In this document: positions 52,997 through 61,272 of the stretch, in pieces | Layout of the letters: each line of letters begins with the position of its first letter | Numbering within the stretch: position 1 is the first letter of the stretch | Source: UBA1351 sp964627665 | GTDB taxonomy: Bacteria > Bacillota > Clostridia > Lachnospirales > Vallitaleaceae | DNA length: 64,000 nucleotides | Direction: 5' to 3' | Assembly: GCA_964627665.1 (NCBI GenBank) | Contig: CAZVKG010000004.1 | Location: 25,283 to 89,282 of the forward strand | The notes under the pieces: generated by a model | Seen by the model: only the letters and a program-made list of their open reading frames with translations | Databases searched by the model: none | Told to the model about the DNA's origin: nothing | Made by a program: the position numbers and the translations under genes

Positions 52997-53392
52997 TTAC
53001 GGCAAATTAATGAAAGGTGTGTGCCCACCGTTTTCTGTTTGGCATGCCACTTGATCACTCAATGCTCCTCTATATTTATAAACCATTGGCGGAAATGAAA
53101 CGCCCGAAACAGAATTTCTTTTTATTACATAATTAAGTGCATTTATATGATTTTGAGCATAATTAATGCTATCTCTACTAAATAATTTCTCGGCTTCTTT
53201 CGTCAGTTTAAGAGCGTACTTTCCATTTTCTATTGTAACATAGTTTTCGATTTTTGACATTTCATCAGCATATTGATCATAATTTTCATATAAGGTAAAG
53301 TCATCTTCCCTATAGTCTTTTGCACTAATCTGATGGTTAAATGAACCTAATATTATAGTCATACATAACAGTATTGCAATGATTTTTTTCAT
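52997..53392 (-). CDS. Small secreted protein of unknown function
   Basis: The 131-residue protein has a clear signal peptide (MKKIIAILLCMTIILGSFNHQISA) with a cleavage site after ISA and no lipobox. The mature part is acidic at first (KDYREDDFTLYENYDQYADE), has a segment IENYVTIENGKYALKLT and ends GALSDQVACQTENGGHTPFINLP. I do not recognise the family. The ATG at 53392 has AAGGAGA upstream; the frame extends to 53473 without a site. It is followed by a 52-residue membrane peptide gene. Its upstream region has an extended -10 promoter, two inverted repeats and a pair of direct repeats. Confidence 0.75.
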   Translation of the reverse strand: MKKIIAILLCMTIILGSFNHQISAKDYREDDFTLYENYDQYADEMSKIENYVTIENGKYALKLTKEAEKLFSRDSINYAQNHINALNYVIKRNSVSGVSFPPMVYKYRGALSDQVACQTENGGHTPFINLP

Positions 53393-53491
53393 GTTTTTCT
53401 CCTTTTCAAAATAATGTTTTTTTCTACATTGAGTTTTTTCACAAAGTTCTATTCCTCTAAGCTTCCCTTTCATATTGCATTTCTATAACTA

Positions 53492-53519
53492 TTGTTGTTT
53501 ATCGTACGCTAAACAACAA
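53492..53519. repeat. Inverted repeat in the leader of the secreted-protein operon
   Basis: TTGTTGTTTA (53492-53501) and its exact complement (53510-53519) flank an eight-base loop TCGTACGC. It lies about 35-60 bases downstream of the proposed transcription start and could be an operator or a leader hairpin. Confidence 0.5.
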
Positions 53520-53532
53520 AGTTACCCTTCTC

Positions 53533-53629
53533 AAAAAACATGTTTTTTCTATGTGATGATTATAGCATACTTATTATTAAAATAAGGCAACTCTACCTGA
53601 ACGACGTGATATAATACACGAACGACGTG
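53533..53629 (-). promoter_or_regulatory. Promoter region of the secreted-protein operon with palindrome and 21-bp direct repeats
   Basis: The minus strand has an extended -10, TGCTATAAT (53559-53567). The palindrome AAAAAACATGTTTTTT (53533-53548) lies just after the expected start point. Upstream, GAACGACGTG occurs twice (53599-53608 and 53620-53629), 21 bases apart, with the nearer copy 35 bases from the -10. This is the layout of activator sites such as those of LytTR regulators; the identity of the regulator is unknown. Confidence 0.55.
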
Positions 53630-53647
53630 TTTTTTATTAAATTATAA

Positions 53648-53680
53648 AAACCGGAGAGCGAAAAACGCTCTCCGGTAACC
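53648..53680 (-). terminator. Terminator of the mazEF pair (copy 2 of a repeated hairpin)
   Basis: ACCGGAGAGCG (53650-53660) pairs with 53666-53676 around AAAAA; on the minus strand T residues follow. It lies 10 bases past the MazF-like stop and matches the hairpin at 52783-52807. Confidence 0.85.
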
Positions 53681-53689
53681 TAACAATTA

Positions 53690-54034
53690 TTAAAATAAAC
53701 CCTCGACAATTTTCATACAACTTTGAAAGAACTCTTCTTGGGAACAATTTGTAATAAACTCAGCCTTTCTTTGCATTAAATCAACGGCTCTTACTTCTTC
53801 GCATTTTATATAACCAACTACCGGGAGCCCCTCTCTGATTGATACATGTAAGGGATGACCTTTATCCGTATTTGTAATTGGAACGACTAGTGCTAACACT
53901 AGTTTATTATTAACTATGTCGTTACTCACTACAACAACCGGACGCCTTCCTTGTTGTTCATGGCCTTTTGTTGGATTTAATGAAACCCAGTAGATATCTC
54001 CTTGTCGCACCTGTCTTCCATTAATCTTCTCCAT
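53690..54034 (-). CDS. MazF/PemK-family mRNA interferase toxin
   Basis: The 114-residue protein has the MazF pattern: RQGDIYWVSLNPTKGHEQQG, RRPVVVVSND, LVVPITNTDKG (the conserved Thr region) and YIKCEEVRAVD. MazF toxins cut single-stranded mRNA at short sequences when their antitoxin is degraded. The ATG at 54034 lies 14 bases inside the antitoxin gene and has GAGGAG upstream; the longer frame uses a TTG. It is the second gene of a two-gene operon with its own terminator. Confidence 0.93.
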   Translation of the reverse strand: MEKINGRQVRQGDIYWVSLNPTKGHEQQGRRPVVVVSNDIVNNKLVLALVVPITNTDKGHPLHVSIREGLPVVGYIKCEEVRAVDLMQRKAEFITNCSQEEFFQSCMKIVEGLF

Positions 54035-54287
54035 ACTCCCAAGACTCCTCGCCAACTAAATCCCAATCTTCTGCTTCATTTGTCCATCGTGAATCTGTTG
54101 CTTCAAAATCTTTCAACAAAAACTCGACTAAATCTCTTCCTTTTAGTTCTGCTTTCTTTATGACCAAAGCATCATTTTCAATACGGATATCTAACTTATC
54201 TCCACGATGAATTTTTAAAGTCTCAGCAAGTTGTTTAGGTATTCTAATCGCTTCACTATTTCCCCATTTATTTAAAGTGACCAACAT
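54021..54287 (-). CDS. MazE-type antitoxin (AbrB/SpoVT fold)
   Basis: The 88-residue protein has the AbrB-type swapped-hairpin DNA-binding domain (LNKWGNSEAIRIPKQLAETLKIHRGDKLDI) and an acidic, Trp-rich C-terminal tail (TNEAEDWDLVGEESWEYGED) that would wrap the toxin. It neutralises the MazF-like protein and should repress the operon. AGGAGG precedes the ATG. A promoter (54314-54342) lies just upstream. Confidence 0.93.
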   Translation of the reverse strand: MLVTLNKWGNSEAIRIPKQLAETLKIHRGDKLDIRIENDALVIKKAELKGRDLVEFLLKDFEATDSRWTNEAEDWDLVGEESWEYGED

Positions 54288-54313
54288 GATATCGCCTCCT
54301 TATATGTATCTAC

Positions 54314-54342
54314 ATTGTATCACTTCATCAAATGTTTTGCAA
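54314..54342 (-). promoter_or_regulatory. Promoter of the mazEF-like pair
   Basis: On the minus strand TTGCAA (54337-54342) and TACAAT (54314-54319) are 17 bases apart. GATAC is repeated 11 bases apart across the -10 and just after it, a possible antitoxin site. Confidence 0.65.
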
Positions 54343-54351
54343 TAGTTGCTT

Positions 54352-55218
54352 TTACTCAAACCAGGCCTTATATCCCATGGCATAGAGGTTATCTCTTGAG
54401 ATTTCCAAGCATTCATAAGGATCTTTGCCATATTGGTCATCTTGTTCAATGAAGAAGTATTGACCGCCGCTTTGAAGGCCGGCTTCAATGATGGCCGGCA
54501 TATCTAGAGTTCCTTCGCCGACTTCTGCAAATTGGACAACCGATGTAAAGGCTGTTTTAAATTCACCGGGATCAAATTCTTTTGAAAAATCAAGATCGAT
54601 TTCACCGATACGATAATCCTTTAAATGAATCAAGGATACCCGTCCTGCAAAACGATGAATCACATCTACAGGATTCATACCTCCACGTTGTATCCAGTGT
54701 ACATCCAGTTCAAAGCCGATATGCTTTGTATTGTTTTTAATGATATCAAGCAAAGTTTCACCATTATATTTTGTAAATTCAATATGATGATTATGATAGT
54801 AAAGTTTGATGTCATGTTCAGCGAGTTTTTCAGCATAGTGATCGGCAAGTTTTGCAAATTCAACGGATTTTTCATAGTCTCCCATTCGCGTCATGGGAAG
54901 CATGCCGATACGAAGGTAATTGCAGCCAAGGGTTTTACAGTCCTGGACAATTTTATCAAAATCGCTGCTTAAATATTCTCCGGGTAATCCGGGCATCATA
55001 GGTTCTACTGCTGCCGACATGGCCGCTATTTTTATATTAAAATCTTTGGCTCCTTGTTTCATCTGACTGACATTTTCTTGTGTCATTGGAATTTGAGAAG
55101 CTTCAACACAGTGATAGCCCATCGCATTCAATGTTTTAAAAACTTCATATACACCAACTTCGGCTACCTTATCCTTGAGCATCATCATTTGTACGCCAAT
55201 TAATCCTTTTTTATCCAT
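54352..55218 (-). CDS. Sugar phosphate isomerase/epimerase-family TIM-barrel protein
   Basis: The 288-residue protein has the xylose-isomerase-like TIM barrel (AP_endonuc_2): GYHCVEASQIPMT, CNYLRIGMLPMTRMGDYEK, LYYHNHHIEFTKY, IGFELDVHWIQRGGMNP, VSLIHLKDYRIGE and VGEGTLDMPAIIEA, with Glu, His and Asp metal ligands in place. Members isomerise or epimerise sugars and cyclitols, and some act on 3-keto-glycosides. It begins eight bases before the upstream stop, with GGAGG inside the upstream gene, and is last in a four-gene operon. Confidence 0.9.
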   Translation of the reverse strand: MDKKGLIGVQMMMLKDKVAEVGVYEVFKTLNAMGYHCVEASQIPMTQENVSQMKQGAKDFNIKIAAMSAAVEPMMPGLPGEYLSSDFDKIVQDCKTLGCNYLRIGMLPMTRMGDYEKSVEFAKLADHYAEKLAEHDIKLYYHNHHIEFTKYNGETLLDIIKNNTKHIGFELDVHWIQRGGMNPVDVIHRFAGRVSLIHLKDYRIGEIDLDFSKEFDPGEFKTAFTSVVQFAEVGEGTLDMPAIIEAGLQSGGQYFFIEQDDQYGKDPYECLEISRDNLYAMGYKAWFE

Positions 55219-56224
55219 TATATTCCTCCATATTAATTATTTTTTTTGTTTCTGACGATCGCCTTATGGCATCAATCATTCGCATCGATTGAAGGCCCTG
55301 AGACACGGGTATATAGTCACCTACATCTGATTCTAATTCCTTATAAAAGGTGTGTATTAATTTTTTATGACTAGCCCCATAATAGAACTTTGTTCCTTCA
55401 ACTTTTTCATCTTCTACGAGTATGTGTTGTCCTTCTTCATCCCAACGATAAAGGATATTATCTCGAATCACCAAACGCGCTTTTTCAAGAACCACTTCCA
55501 ATTCAACACTTGAATTATATGGATTGGCATTGGTCGCATAAAACAATCCGCTGAATCCATCCGTAAATTCCAATCGGGCACTTGCCGTATCTTCAACCTC
55601 AATGCCATAGTCAAGAAGCTGGCTTAGGCTTCCTTGAATACTTTTGATTTCTCCACCAATCCACTGCATGAGGTCCAGCGTATGAATGCTTTGATTAATC
55701 ATTACACCACCACCGGATAAATCCATCCGTCCTCTCCAAGGCTTTTGGTCATAGTATTCACGTGTTCGGTGCCAAGCTACCAAACCTTTCACACCTATAA
55801 TTCGGCCATAATCACCAGACTCAACAAGCTTTTTCATGTGAATCGATGTATTATTGAGCCGATTTTGTAGACATAGATTCATCTTAATCTGAGGGTGTTT
55901 CTTCTCTAGGTCCACCAATTCTTCGACTTCTTTTAAATTAATTCCCATTGGCTTTTCTAAGAAAACATGAATGCCTCTTTGAATACACTCCACAGTAACC
56001 GGAGCATGCAAGTGATGTGGCAAACATATATGGACACTGTCAAGGTCTTCCTGATCTAGCATCTCTTTATAATCTTCATAAAAATGAATATCCGGATTTT
56101 CGAACCACTGATTTAGGTCTTTATCACTGACTGCTACTAGCTGAATGTTTTCACTTGTCTCGATAATGGGAATATGAACTTTTGATATATCTCCTAAGCC
56201 AATCACTCCAACACGCATCATCAT
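55211..56224 (-). CDS. Gfo/Idh/MocA-family oxidoreductase
   Basis: A 337-residue protein with the Rossmann motif VGVIGLGDISKVHIPII, the HVFLEKPMGINLKEVEEL motif near residue 92 and the C-terminal-domain segment LSGGGVMINQSIHTLDLMQWIGG. An NAD-dependent sugar or keto-sugar oxidoreductase is likely. The ATG at 56224 overlaps the upstream TGA as ATGA; two further in-frame ATGs (56221, 56218) sit at better spacing from GGAG. It is third in the operon and overlaps the isomerase gene downstream by eight bases. Confidence 0.9.
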   Translation of the reverse strand: MMMRVGVIGLGDISKVHIPIIETSENIQLVAVSDKDLNQWFENPDIHFYEDYKEMLDQEDLDSVHICLPHHLHAPVTVECIQRGIHVFLEKPMGINLKEVEELVDLEKKHPQIKMNLCLQNRLNNTSIHMKKLVESGDYGRIIGVKGLVAWHRTREYYDQKPWRGRMDLSGGGVMINQSIHTLDLMQWIGGEIKSIQGSLSQLLDYGIEVEDTASARLEFTDGFSGLFYATNANPYNSSVELEVVLEKARLVIRDNILYRWDEEGQHILVEDEKVEGTKFYYGASHKKLIHTFYKELESDVGDYIPVSQGLQSMRMIDAIRRSSETKKIINMEEYNG

Positions 56225-57102
56225 ACATCTCCTTGTATGGTCTTTAGAATATCTTGAAGCGCTCTATATTGCATTGCAAAACCTTCTTCGCCCGACATAG
56301 CTTTGTTATTTTTTATGACCTCTGCAGAATCCTTATTCTCAAGGTCCTTGAGTGAATCAAAAAGCACTAAGTGGGGTTCAAGGGTCAAAAAACCTTCATA
56401 ACCTTCTGCAATAAAATCTGCCAACAGTTCTTGAATCTTTCCGTCACCTGTCCCGCATAAGACGTTATCTCCATTTGTATAGACCGCATCCTTGATATGA
56501 ATATAGACAGTATCATCTTTTAATAATTCATAACAAGCCCTTGTATCTTCTTGGCACTGAACAAAGTTTGCAAAGTCGAAAATTCCTTTGAAATTGGGTG
56601 AATCAATGGCGTCGATTAAGGTTTTACACCGTCTTGCGATATCACCATAAATGTCCTTTTCATTTTCATGGAGTAAAATCACTTGATGTTTTTTGGCTAT
56701 GTCTACAAAAACTTGCATCTTGTCGATCACTACATCCTTGTATGCATCCGGGTCTTTTCCCTCCTGAATATAAAAACTAAATACGCGAATATAATCACAT
56801 CCAAAGAGCTTACATGCTTGACAAAGCGTCTCTAGCATCTTTTTTTGGCTATCAAATGCATCCTCATCTTCAATATCAATCTTTCCAATGGGAGAACCAA
56901 TCGAAGAAATTTTAATTTTGCCTGCTTCAAGACGAGGCACAATGGTTTGCCTAATCTCTTCAAGTGTATAGTGGCCAATGTTTTTACCATCAACTCCTCG
57001 GATGGACATATAGCCAATACCTAATTTATTGAGTTCTTGAATTTGCTTAGAAAAATCACTCGATATTTCATCGGCAAATCCCGAAATTTTTAGTGTTTTC
57101 AT
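56221..57102 (-). CDS. Sugar phosphate isomerase/epimerase-family TIM-barrel protein
   Basis: The 293-residue protein begins LKISGFADEISSDFSKQIQELNKLGIGYMSIRGVDG, with CDYIRVFSFYIQEG, QVILLHENEKDIYG, IFDFANFVQCQED, VYIHIKDAVYTNGDN and FLTLEPHLVLFDS, the xylose-isomerase-like TIM-barrel series with its Glu/Asp/His metal ligands. It differs clearly from the isomerase two genes downstream, so the two probably act on different intermediates. The ATG at 57102 has AGGAGG seven bases upstream. Second in the operon. Confidence 0.9.
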   Translation of the reverse strand: MKTLKISGFADEISSDFSKQIQELNKLGIGYMSIRGVDGKNIGHYTLEEIRQTIVPRLEAGKIKISSIGSPIGKIDIEDEDAFDSQKKMLETLCQACKLFGCDYIRVFSFYIQEGKDPDAYKDVVIDKMQVFVDIAKKHQVILLHENEKDIYGDIARRCKTLIDAIDSPNFKGIFDFANFVQCQEDTRACYELLKDDTVYIHIKDAVYTNGDNVLCGTGDGKIQELLADFIAEGYEGFLTLEPHLVLFDSLKDLENKDSAEVIKNNKAMSGEEGFAMQYRALQDILKTIQGDV

Positions 57103-57129
57103 TCGCATTCCTCCTTGATTTTATCATTT

Positions 57130-58284
57130 CTAATGGCTACCTTTTAGGTCAAAAACAACTTCTTCCACTTTTTTTGTATAGGTAGATTTCTTAATCTTTT
57201 CTTGAAGACGGTCATAAAATAGATTTCCATCTATGGGAAGCTCTACCCAATCATCCATCCAGTCTGACAGATGAATGGCATTACTAATCGTTAATCCATA
57301 AATACCTTCACTTCCAGGTGCCAATAACTCCGTTCCATCTAGGATCGCATCAGTAAAATTCTGCATAATACCTACATGTTCTGTCGCCAATCCTTCAATC
57401 GGTATCTGACATGTCCAATTTTCCGGTGGCTTAAATCCTTCCGGCGTTGTATCACTATGTTCACGAGTGCCCACTCTATTGCGATAAAAGGTCATAGCAT
57501 TATCCTCAATAAGGAGCTTTCCCATATCTCCGGATATTTCCAGTCGGTTGGTTCCCGGGGCCTCACCTGTTGATGTTATAAAAAGACCAGTCGCGCCATT
57601 TGCATATTCAAAGAATGCAGTCACATCATCTTCCACTTCAATATTATGAAATTTGCCATAATCACAAAATCCACGAATGCGTTTTGGCATCCCGCATATC
57701 CATTGAATCATATCAAGCTGATGAGGACATTGGTTAAGAAGGACACCGCCACCTTCACCTTCCCAAGTTGCACGCCATCCACCGGAATCATAATACCGTT
57801 GAGACCGGAACCAATTTGTAATAGTCCAGTTGACGCGAACAAGTTCTCCAAGTTCCCCAGATTGCACCAAATCTCTCGCTTTTTGATAAATCGGATTGGT
57901 GCGCTGATTATACATGATACCAAACACTTTGCTTGATGCTTGTGCCTTTTGATTGAGTTCTTCAACCGCCTTTGTATAAACACCAATGGGTTTTTCCACA
58001 AGAATATGAAGACCTTTGTCGATTGCTGCCATTCCCATCACCGGATGGTCATAATGGGGGGTCGCTATTAAAACAGCCTCCATATCGTGATTTAAAAACT
58101 CAATATATTCCGTATAATAGGTCAGTTTTTCATCATATTCTTTTTGAATTTTGTCTAGTCTTGTTTCATTTATATCGCAGACAGCCACAAGTTCACAGCG
58201 GTCTACATGCCCTTCCATTAGATGTCTTGCATGGCTTGAACCCATATTTCCGACGCCAACAATACCTATACGTAATTTATCCAT
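57130..58284 (-). CDS. Gfo/Idh/MocA-family oxidoreductase, first gene of the operon
   Basis: The 384-residue protein has IGIVGVGNMGSSHARHLM, the HILVEKPIGVYTKAVEEL motif near residue 95, and RYYDSGGWRATWEGEGGGVLLNQCPHQLDMIQW, a form often seen in members near isomerase genes for glycoside catabolism. The ATG at 58284 has AAGGAG upstream; the open frame extends 23 codons further without a site. It is divergent from an AraC regulator and leads an operon with two TIM-barrel isomerases and a second oxidoreductase. A 3-keto-glycoside route is an inference. Confidence 0.9.
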   Translation of the reverse strand: MDKLRIGIVGVGNMGSSHARHLMEGHVDRCELVAVCDINETRLDKIQKEYDEKLTYYTEYIEFLNHDMEAVLIATPHYDHPVMGMAAIDKGLHILVEKPIGVYTKAVEELNQKAQASSKVFGIMYNQRTNPIYQKARDLVQSGELGELVRVNWTITNWFRSQRYYDSGGWRATWEGEGGGVLLNQCPHQLDMIQWICGMPKRIRGFCDYGKFHNIEVEDDVTAFFEYANGATGLFITSTGEAPGTNRLEISGDMGKLLIEDNAMTFYRNRVGTREHSDTTPEGFKPPENWTCQIPIEGLATEHVGIMQNFTDAILDGTELLAPGSEGIYGLTISNAIHLSDWMDDWVELPIDGNLFYDRLQEKIKKSTYTKKVEEVVFDLKGSH

Positions 58285-58402
58285 CATTTTCTCCTTTTCT
58301 TGTAAGCCGTATTCATATATACTATGGTATAAGGATTCAAATACTTTTCCCATGGTATATCTTGTGAATTACTTTGCAAATATTGTGATAATGGAGGTTA
58401 TT

Positions 58403-59269
58403 ATGAAAAATGAGGCAGCACTATACCAAAACACAGAGCCTTTCTTTGTCGGCATCTATTTAACGGACACATGTAATGTGGATATTCACCTTCATAGTGC
58501 TTACGAAATTTTTATGGCAACTACGGATAATATACGCTATCACATAGAAGGACGTACTTATGATTTGCAGCGTGGTGATATCATTATCACAAACAATTCA
58601 GAAATTCATCGTCCAACACTTACGGATACCTCCTCTTATGGACGAAAATTTATACTATTTAATCCCAGTAGCTTTTTGTCCTATATTCATTATCAGTATC
58701 CATTATTCGATGCTTTTACCCGAAGAAAAAAAGGGCATGCAAACCACCTACGCCCTCTTAAGAAAGATCAAATTGAAGTTGACGCCTTACTTGATAAACT
58801 CTATTTGATTCATCCGGAAAAAGATGCAAAGTCAAAACTTGCCTCTTATGTCTATGCCTTGGAACTCTTTTTAAAAATAGATACCATCTATAAGTATTGT
58901 TATGTAAACAGTTTGGTTCAAAGCGAAGAAGGCACCATTGACACACGTATCCAAAAGGTTCTAGATGATTTAAACGAAAATTTTTGCGCGGCGTTTGACC
59001 TTGAAGTCCTTGCTAAGAAACATTACATGGATAAATATTATATGTCTCATCTCTTTAAGAACGAAACCGGATTCACCATTATGGAATATATTCAATCCCG
59101 CCGAATGATGTATGCCAAGAATTTGATTGTCTCTAAAAAACTTACTTTAGAGGAAGTGAGTCAAAAATGCGGGTATAATGATTATTCAAATTTTTATAAA
59201 ACCTTCAAAAAACTGATTCGGATGTCGCCTAGAGATTATATACAACTCACAAAAACAAAAAAGGCTTAG
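58403..59269 (+). CDS. AraC-family transcriptional regulator
   Basis: A 288-residue regulator with a cupin-like domain (about 15-100, with VDIHLHSAYEIFMAT and DIIITNNSEIHRPTL) and an AraC helix-turn-helix pair (about 190-285, FDLEVLAKKHYMDKYYMSHLFKN and LEEVSQKCGYNDYSNFYKTFKK). The ATG at 58403 has GGAGG five bases upstream; the open frame begins far earlier but lies within the divergent gene. It probably regulates the divergent isomerase/oxidoreductase operon. ATGGTATA occurs twice (58324, 58352) in the shared upstream region. Confidence 0.9.
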   Translation: MKNEAALYQNTEPFFVGIYLTDTCNVDIHLHSAYEIFMATTDNIRYHIEGRTYDLQRGDIIITNNSEIHRPTLTDTSSYGRKFILFNPSSFLSYIHYQYPLFDAFTRRKKGHANHLRPLKKDQIEVDALLDKLYLIHPEKDAKSKLASYVYALELFLKIDTIYKYCYVNSLVQSEEGTIDTRIQKVLDDLNENFCAAFDLEVLAKKHYMDKYYMSHLFKNETGFTIMEYIQSRRMMYAKNLIVSKKLTLEEVSQKCGYNDYSNFYKTFKKLIRMSPRDYIQLTKTKKA

Positions 59270-59444
59270 ATACTCTACTCTCTGCTAGTATGGATATTGG
59301 TCAAAATTATCATATCGTGTTATAATTGTTTTCTCAATAAATCATCATAACTATGAGCCTTCAAAAATCAAAGAAACCTTAGCCAATGCAAATTATCACT
59401 ACGACAAACAGACCAATCAATTCCGTTAAAAAAGGAGGCGAATT
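59270..59444. other. 175-base gap with a possible coding relic
   Basis: No terminator or promoter stands out. One plus-strand frame ending at 59428 could encode a short tail containing NYEPSKIKETLANANYHYDKQ, but it has no start codon or ribosome binding site; it may be the decayed 3' end of a lost gene. Confidence 0.25.
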
Positions 59445-59717
59445 ATGCGAACTGTACATATTTTTGTCGAAGGCCAAGTCCAAGCCGTGGGCTTTCGCTA
59501 TTATACATTAACCCAAGCACAGTCTATCGGTGTTAAGGGTTGGGTTAAAAATAGAAACGACGGCCGCGTCGAAATTATTGCCCAAGGTGGCGAAGAGCCT
59601 GTAGAATCATTTATTCAGTCCGTCAAAAAAGGCCCTCGCTTTTCACACGTTGAAAACATGAAAGTTGAGGACCTTGACAATTCACCTGAATACCGGTCTT
59701 TTGAAATTACATACTAA
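59445..59717 (+). CDS. acyP: Acylphosphatase
   Basis: The 90-residue protein shows the acylphosphatase signature: GQVQAVGFRYYTLTQA, holding the phosphate-binding loop and catalytic Arg, and GWVKNRNDGRVEIIAQG, holding the catalytic Asn. It hydrolyses carboxyl phosphates such as acetyl or carbamoyl phosphate. AAAGGAGG precedes the ATG. It is a single gene, ending six bases from a convergent esterase gene. Confidence 0.95.
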   Translation: MRTVHIFVEGQVQAVGFRYYTLTQAQSIGVKGWVKNRNDGRVEIIAQGGEEPVESFIQSVKKGPRFSHVENMKVEDLDNSPEYRSFEITY

Positions 59718-59722
59718 TTATT

Positions 59723-60598
59723 CTAATTTTGTTCTGCCACCCATGTAGCAAATAAATCAATCCATGGCTGGCAGGACTTTTCTATGTTTGTATTTCCGGG
59801 ATGTGCTGTTTCTTCTGTCGCCAGGGATAAACCATGAGACCCTTTTTGAAACACATGTAGGTCAAAAGGCACTTTACATTTTCGAAGGGATCTGGCAAAT
59901 TCAAGAGCGTTTTCCACCGGTACACTGGCATCTTCAAAAGTATGCCATAGAAATGTTGGCGGTACTTTTTCGCTTACGCGAGCTTCAAGAGCCCCAAACT
60001 CCCAGTTAATCTTCTCCTCATTGCCGAATAGATTAATCATGGATCCTTCATGTGCAAATTCATTGGACAAAATCACCGGATAAGATAGCATTAAACCATT
60101 TGGCTTCATGTCTTCAGTCGCTAATCCAAGTGAATCTGATAGCCACTGTTCATGATAATAAACGCCATGACTTGCTGCCAAATGACCACCGGCCGAAAAG
60201 CCACCAACGATGATTTTATCTGGGTCAAGGAACCACTCTTTTGCATTTTCACGAATGATCGAAACAGCCTTTGCCACCTGTAATAAAGCTTTCGGAAAGA
60301 CTGCCGGTTCTACACTATAGTCTAATATAAAGGCTTGAAATCCGCGTGCATTCATGGCAATCGCTACTGATTCAGCCTCTCTTTTAGATTTGAATCCATA
60401 TCCGCCACCTGGACAAATCAAAACTGCCGGGCGTTGTCTTGTCGAATCAATTTCCTCTGCATTTTCAATAACATAGGTTTTTATTGACGCTTGATGCGGA
60501 TCTTTTGTCAAACTCTCTTGCCAATATATAGGTGCATAGCCTGATGGCAAGATCACTTTTTCCTTTTCAATCTTAATCAGAATTTTTTCATGAATCAT
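59723..60598 (-). CDS. Alpha/beta hydrolase, acetyl-xylan-esterase-like
   Basis: The 291-residue cytoplasmic protein has VLICPGGGYGFKSKREAE (oxyanion hole), VGGFSAGGHLAASHG (nucleophile Ser in GFSAGG), an Asp in TFEDASVP and His in KGSHGLSL, the BD-FAE/acetyl-xylan esterase pattern. Such enzymes remove acetyl or feruloyl groups from short sugars after import. GGGGGAG lies eight bases before the ATG. It lies 19 bases downstream of the DUF1456 gene on the same strand. Confidence 0.87.
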   Translation of the reverse strand: MIHEKILIKIEKEKVILPSGYAPIYWQESLTKDPHQASIKTYVIENAEEIDSTRQRPAVLICPGGGYGFKSKREAESVAIAMNARGFQAFILDYSVEPAVFPKALLQVAKAVSIIRENAKEWFLDPDKIIVGGFSAGGHLAASHGVYYHEQWLSDSLGLATEDMKPNGLMLSYPVILSNEFAHEGSMINLFGNEEKINWEFGALEARVSEKVPPTFLWHTFEDASVPVENALEFARSLRKCKVPFDLHVFQKGSHGLSLATEETAHPGNTNIEKSCQPWIDLFATWVAEQN

Positions 60599-60617
60599 GC
60601 GTATGTCTCCCCCTTAT

Positions 60618-61208
60618 CTATTCTTTTTCTTTTCTATAGACCACGGTTAGACCGTTTAAAAAGCTTCGTGCATATTTGTCCAGACAGGAACGATAATGTT
60701 TATGTCCTTCTTTTCTAAAGAATGCACTTAACTCACTTTTTGACACACTGACGCCTGCCTTGTCAAAAATATCTAACATATCATCACTGGTTAGATTAAG
60801 GGCAATTTTAAGTTTTTTTAACATGACATTATTGCTACTCTTGCCTGCTTTTAACGTCAGTATTTGTCTTGGCTTCTCTCCCGGTTTCGACTCTTTTTTG
60901 CCGCGTTTGAAAATGATAAATCCGTTTAAAAAAGACTCCAACATATGATTTGTGCATTCAATGTGCTGTTCATTTTTTTCAATATCCTCATATGCGTCAT
61001 CGTCGTTATTGGACGCTTCCACTTCTTCAATTACACTTCCGTCTTCTCTATGTGTATCAAAATTGTAAATGTCCATCGATTTTGTGAGTATTTTTTCCAG
61101 GTCTTCTTTTGACACTTCAACTTCACCTAGTCGAAAGATTTCAATCATATCCGTGTTTTTAATATCCAATGCGTATCTTAAGCGAATCAATATATCATTA
61201 TTATTCAT
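60618..61208 (-). CDS. DUF1456-family protein
   Basis: The 196-residue protein has two copies of the DUF1456 unit: NNNDILIRLRYALDIKNTDMIEIFRLGEVEVSKEDL (1-38) and SNNVMLKKLKIALNLTSDDMLDIFDKAGVSVSKSEL (about 124-159), each followed by an SFLNG segment, joined by an acidic then basic linker. It is the family of E. coli YehS, of unknown function. AGGT precedes the ATG. It is probably co-transcribed with the downstream esterase. Confidence 0.9.
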   Translation of the reverse strand: MNNNDILIRLRYALDIKNTDMIEIFRLGEVEVSKEDLEKILTKSMDIYNFDTHREDGSVIEEVEASNNDDDAYEDIEKNEQHIECTNHMLESFLNGFIIFKRGKKESKPGEKPRQILTLKAGKSSNNVMLKKLKIALNLTSDDMLDIFDKAGVSVSKSELSAFFRKEGHKHYRSCLDKYARSFLNGLTVVYRKEKE

Positions 61209-61272
61209 GTTTACCTCAACTCTTTCATTTCAAATATTTCTTCCATTATAGCATAGTTAGCCCTTAACTGCA

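Noticed and set aside
53616..53635. Small hairpin ACACG-loop-CGTGT followed by T residues, looking like a plus-strand terminator
   Set aside because: The stem is only five pairs, no plus-strand gene precedes it, and it is better explained as part of the 21-bp direct repeats.
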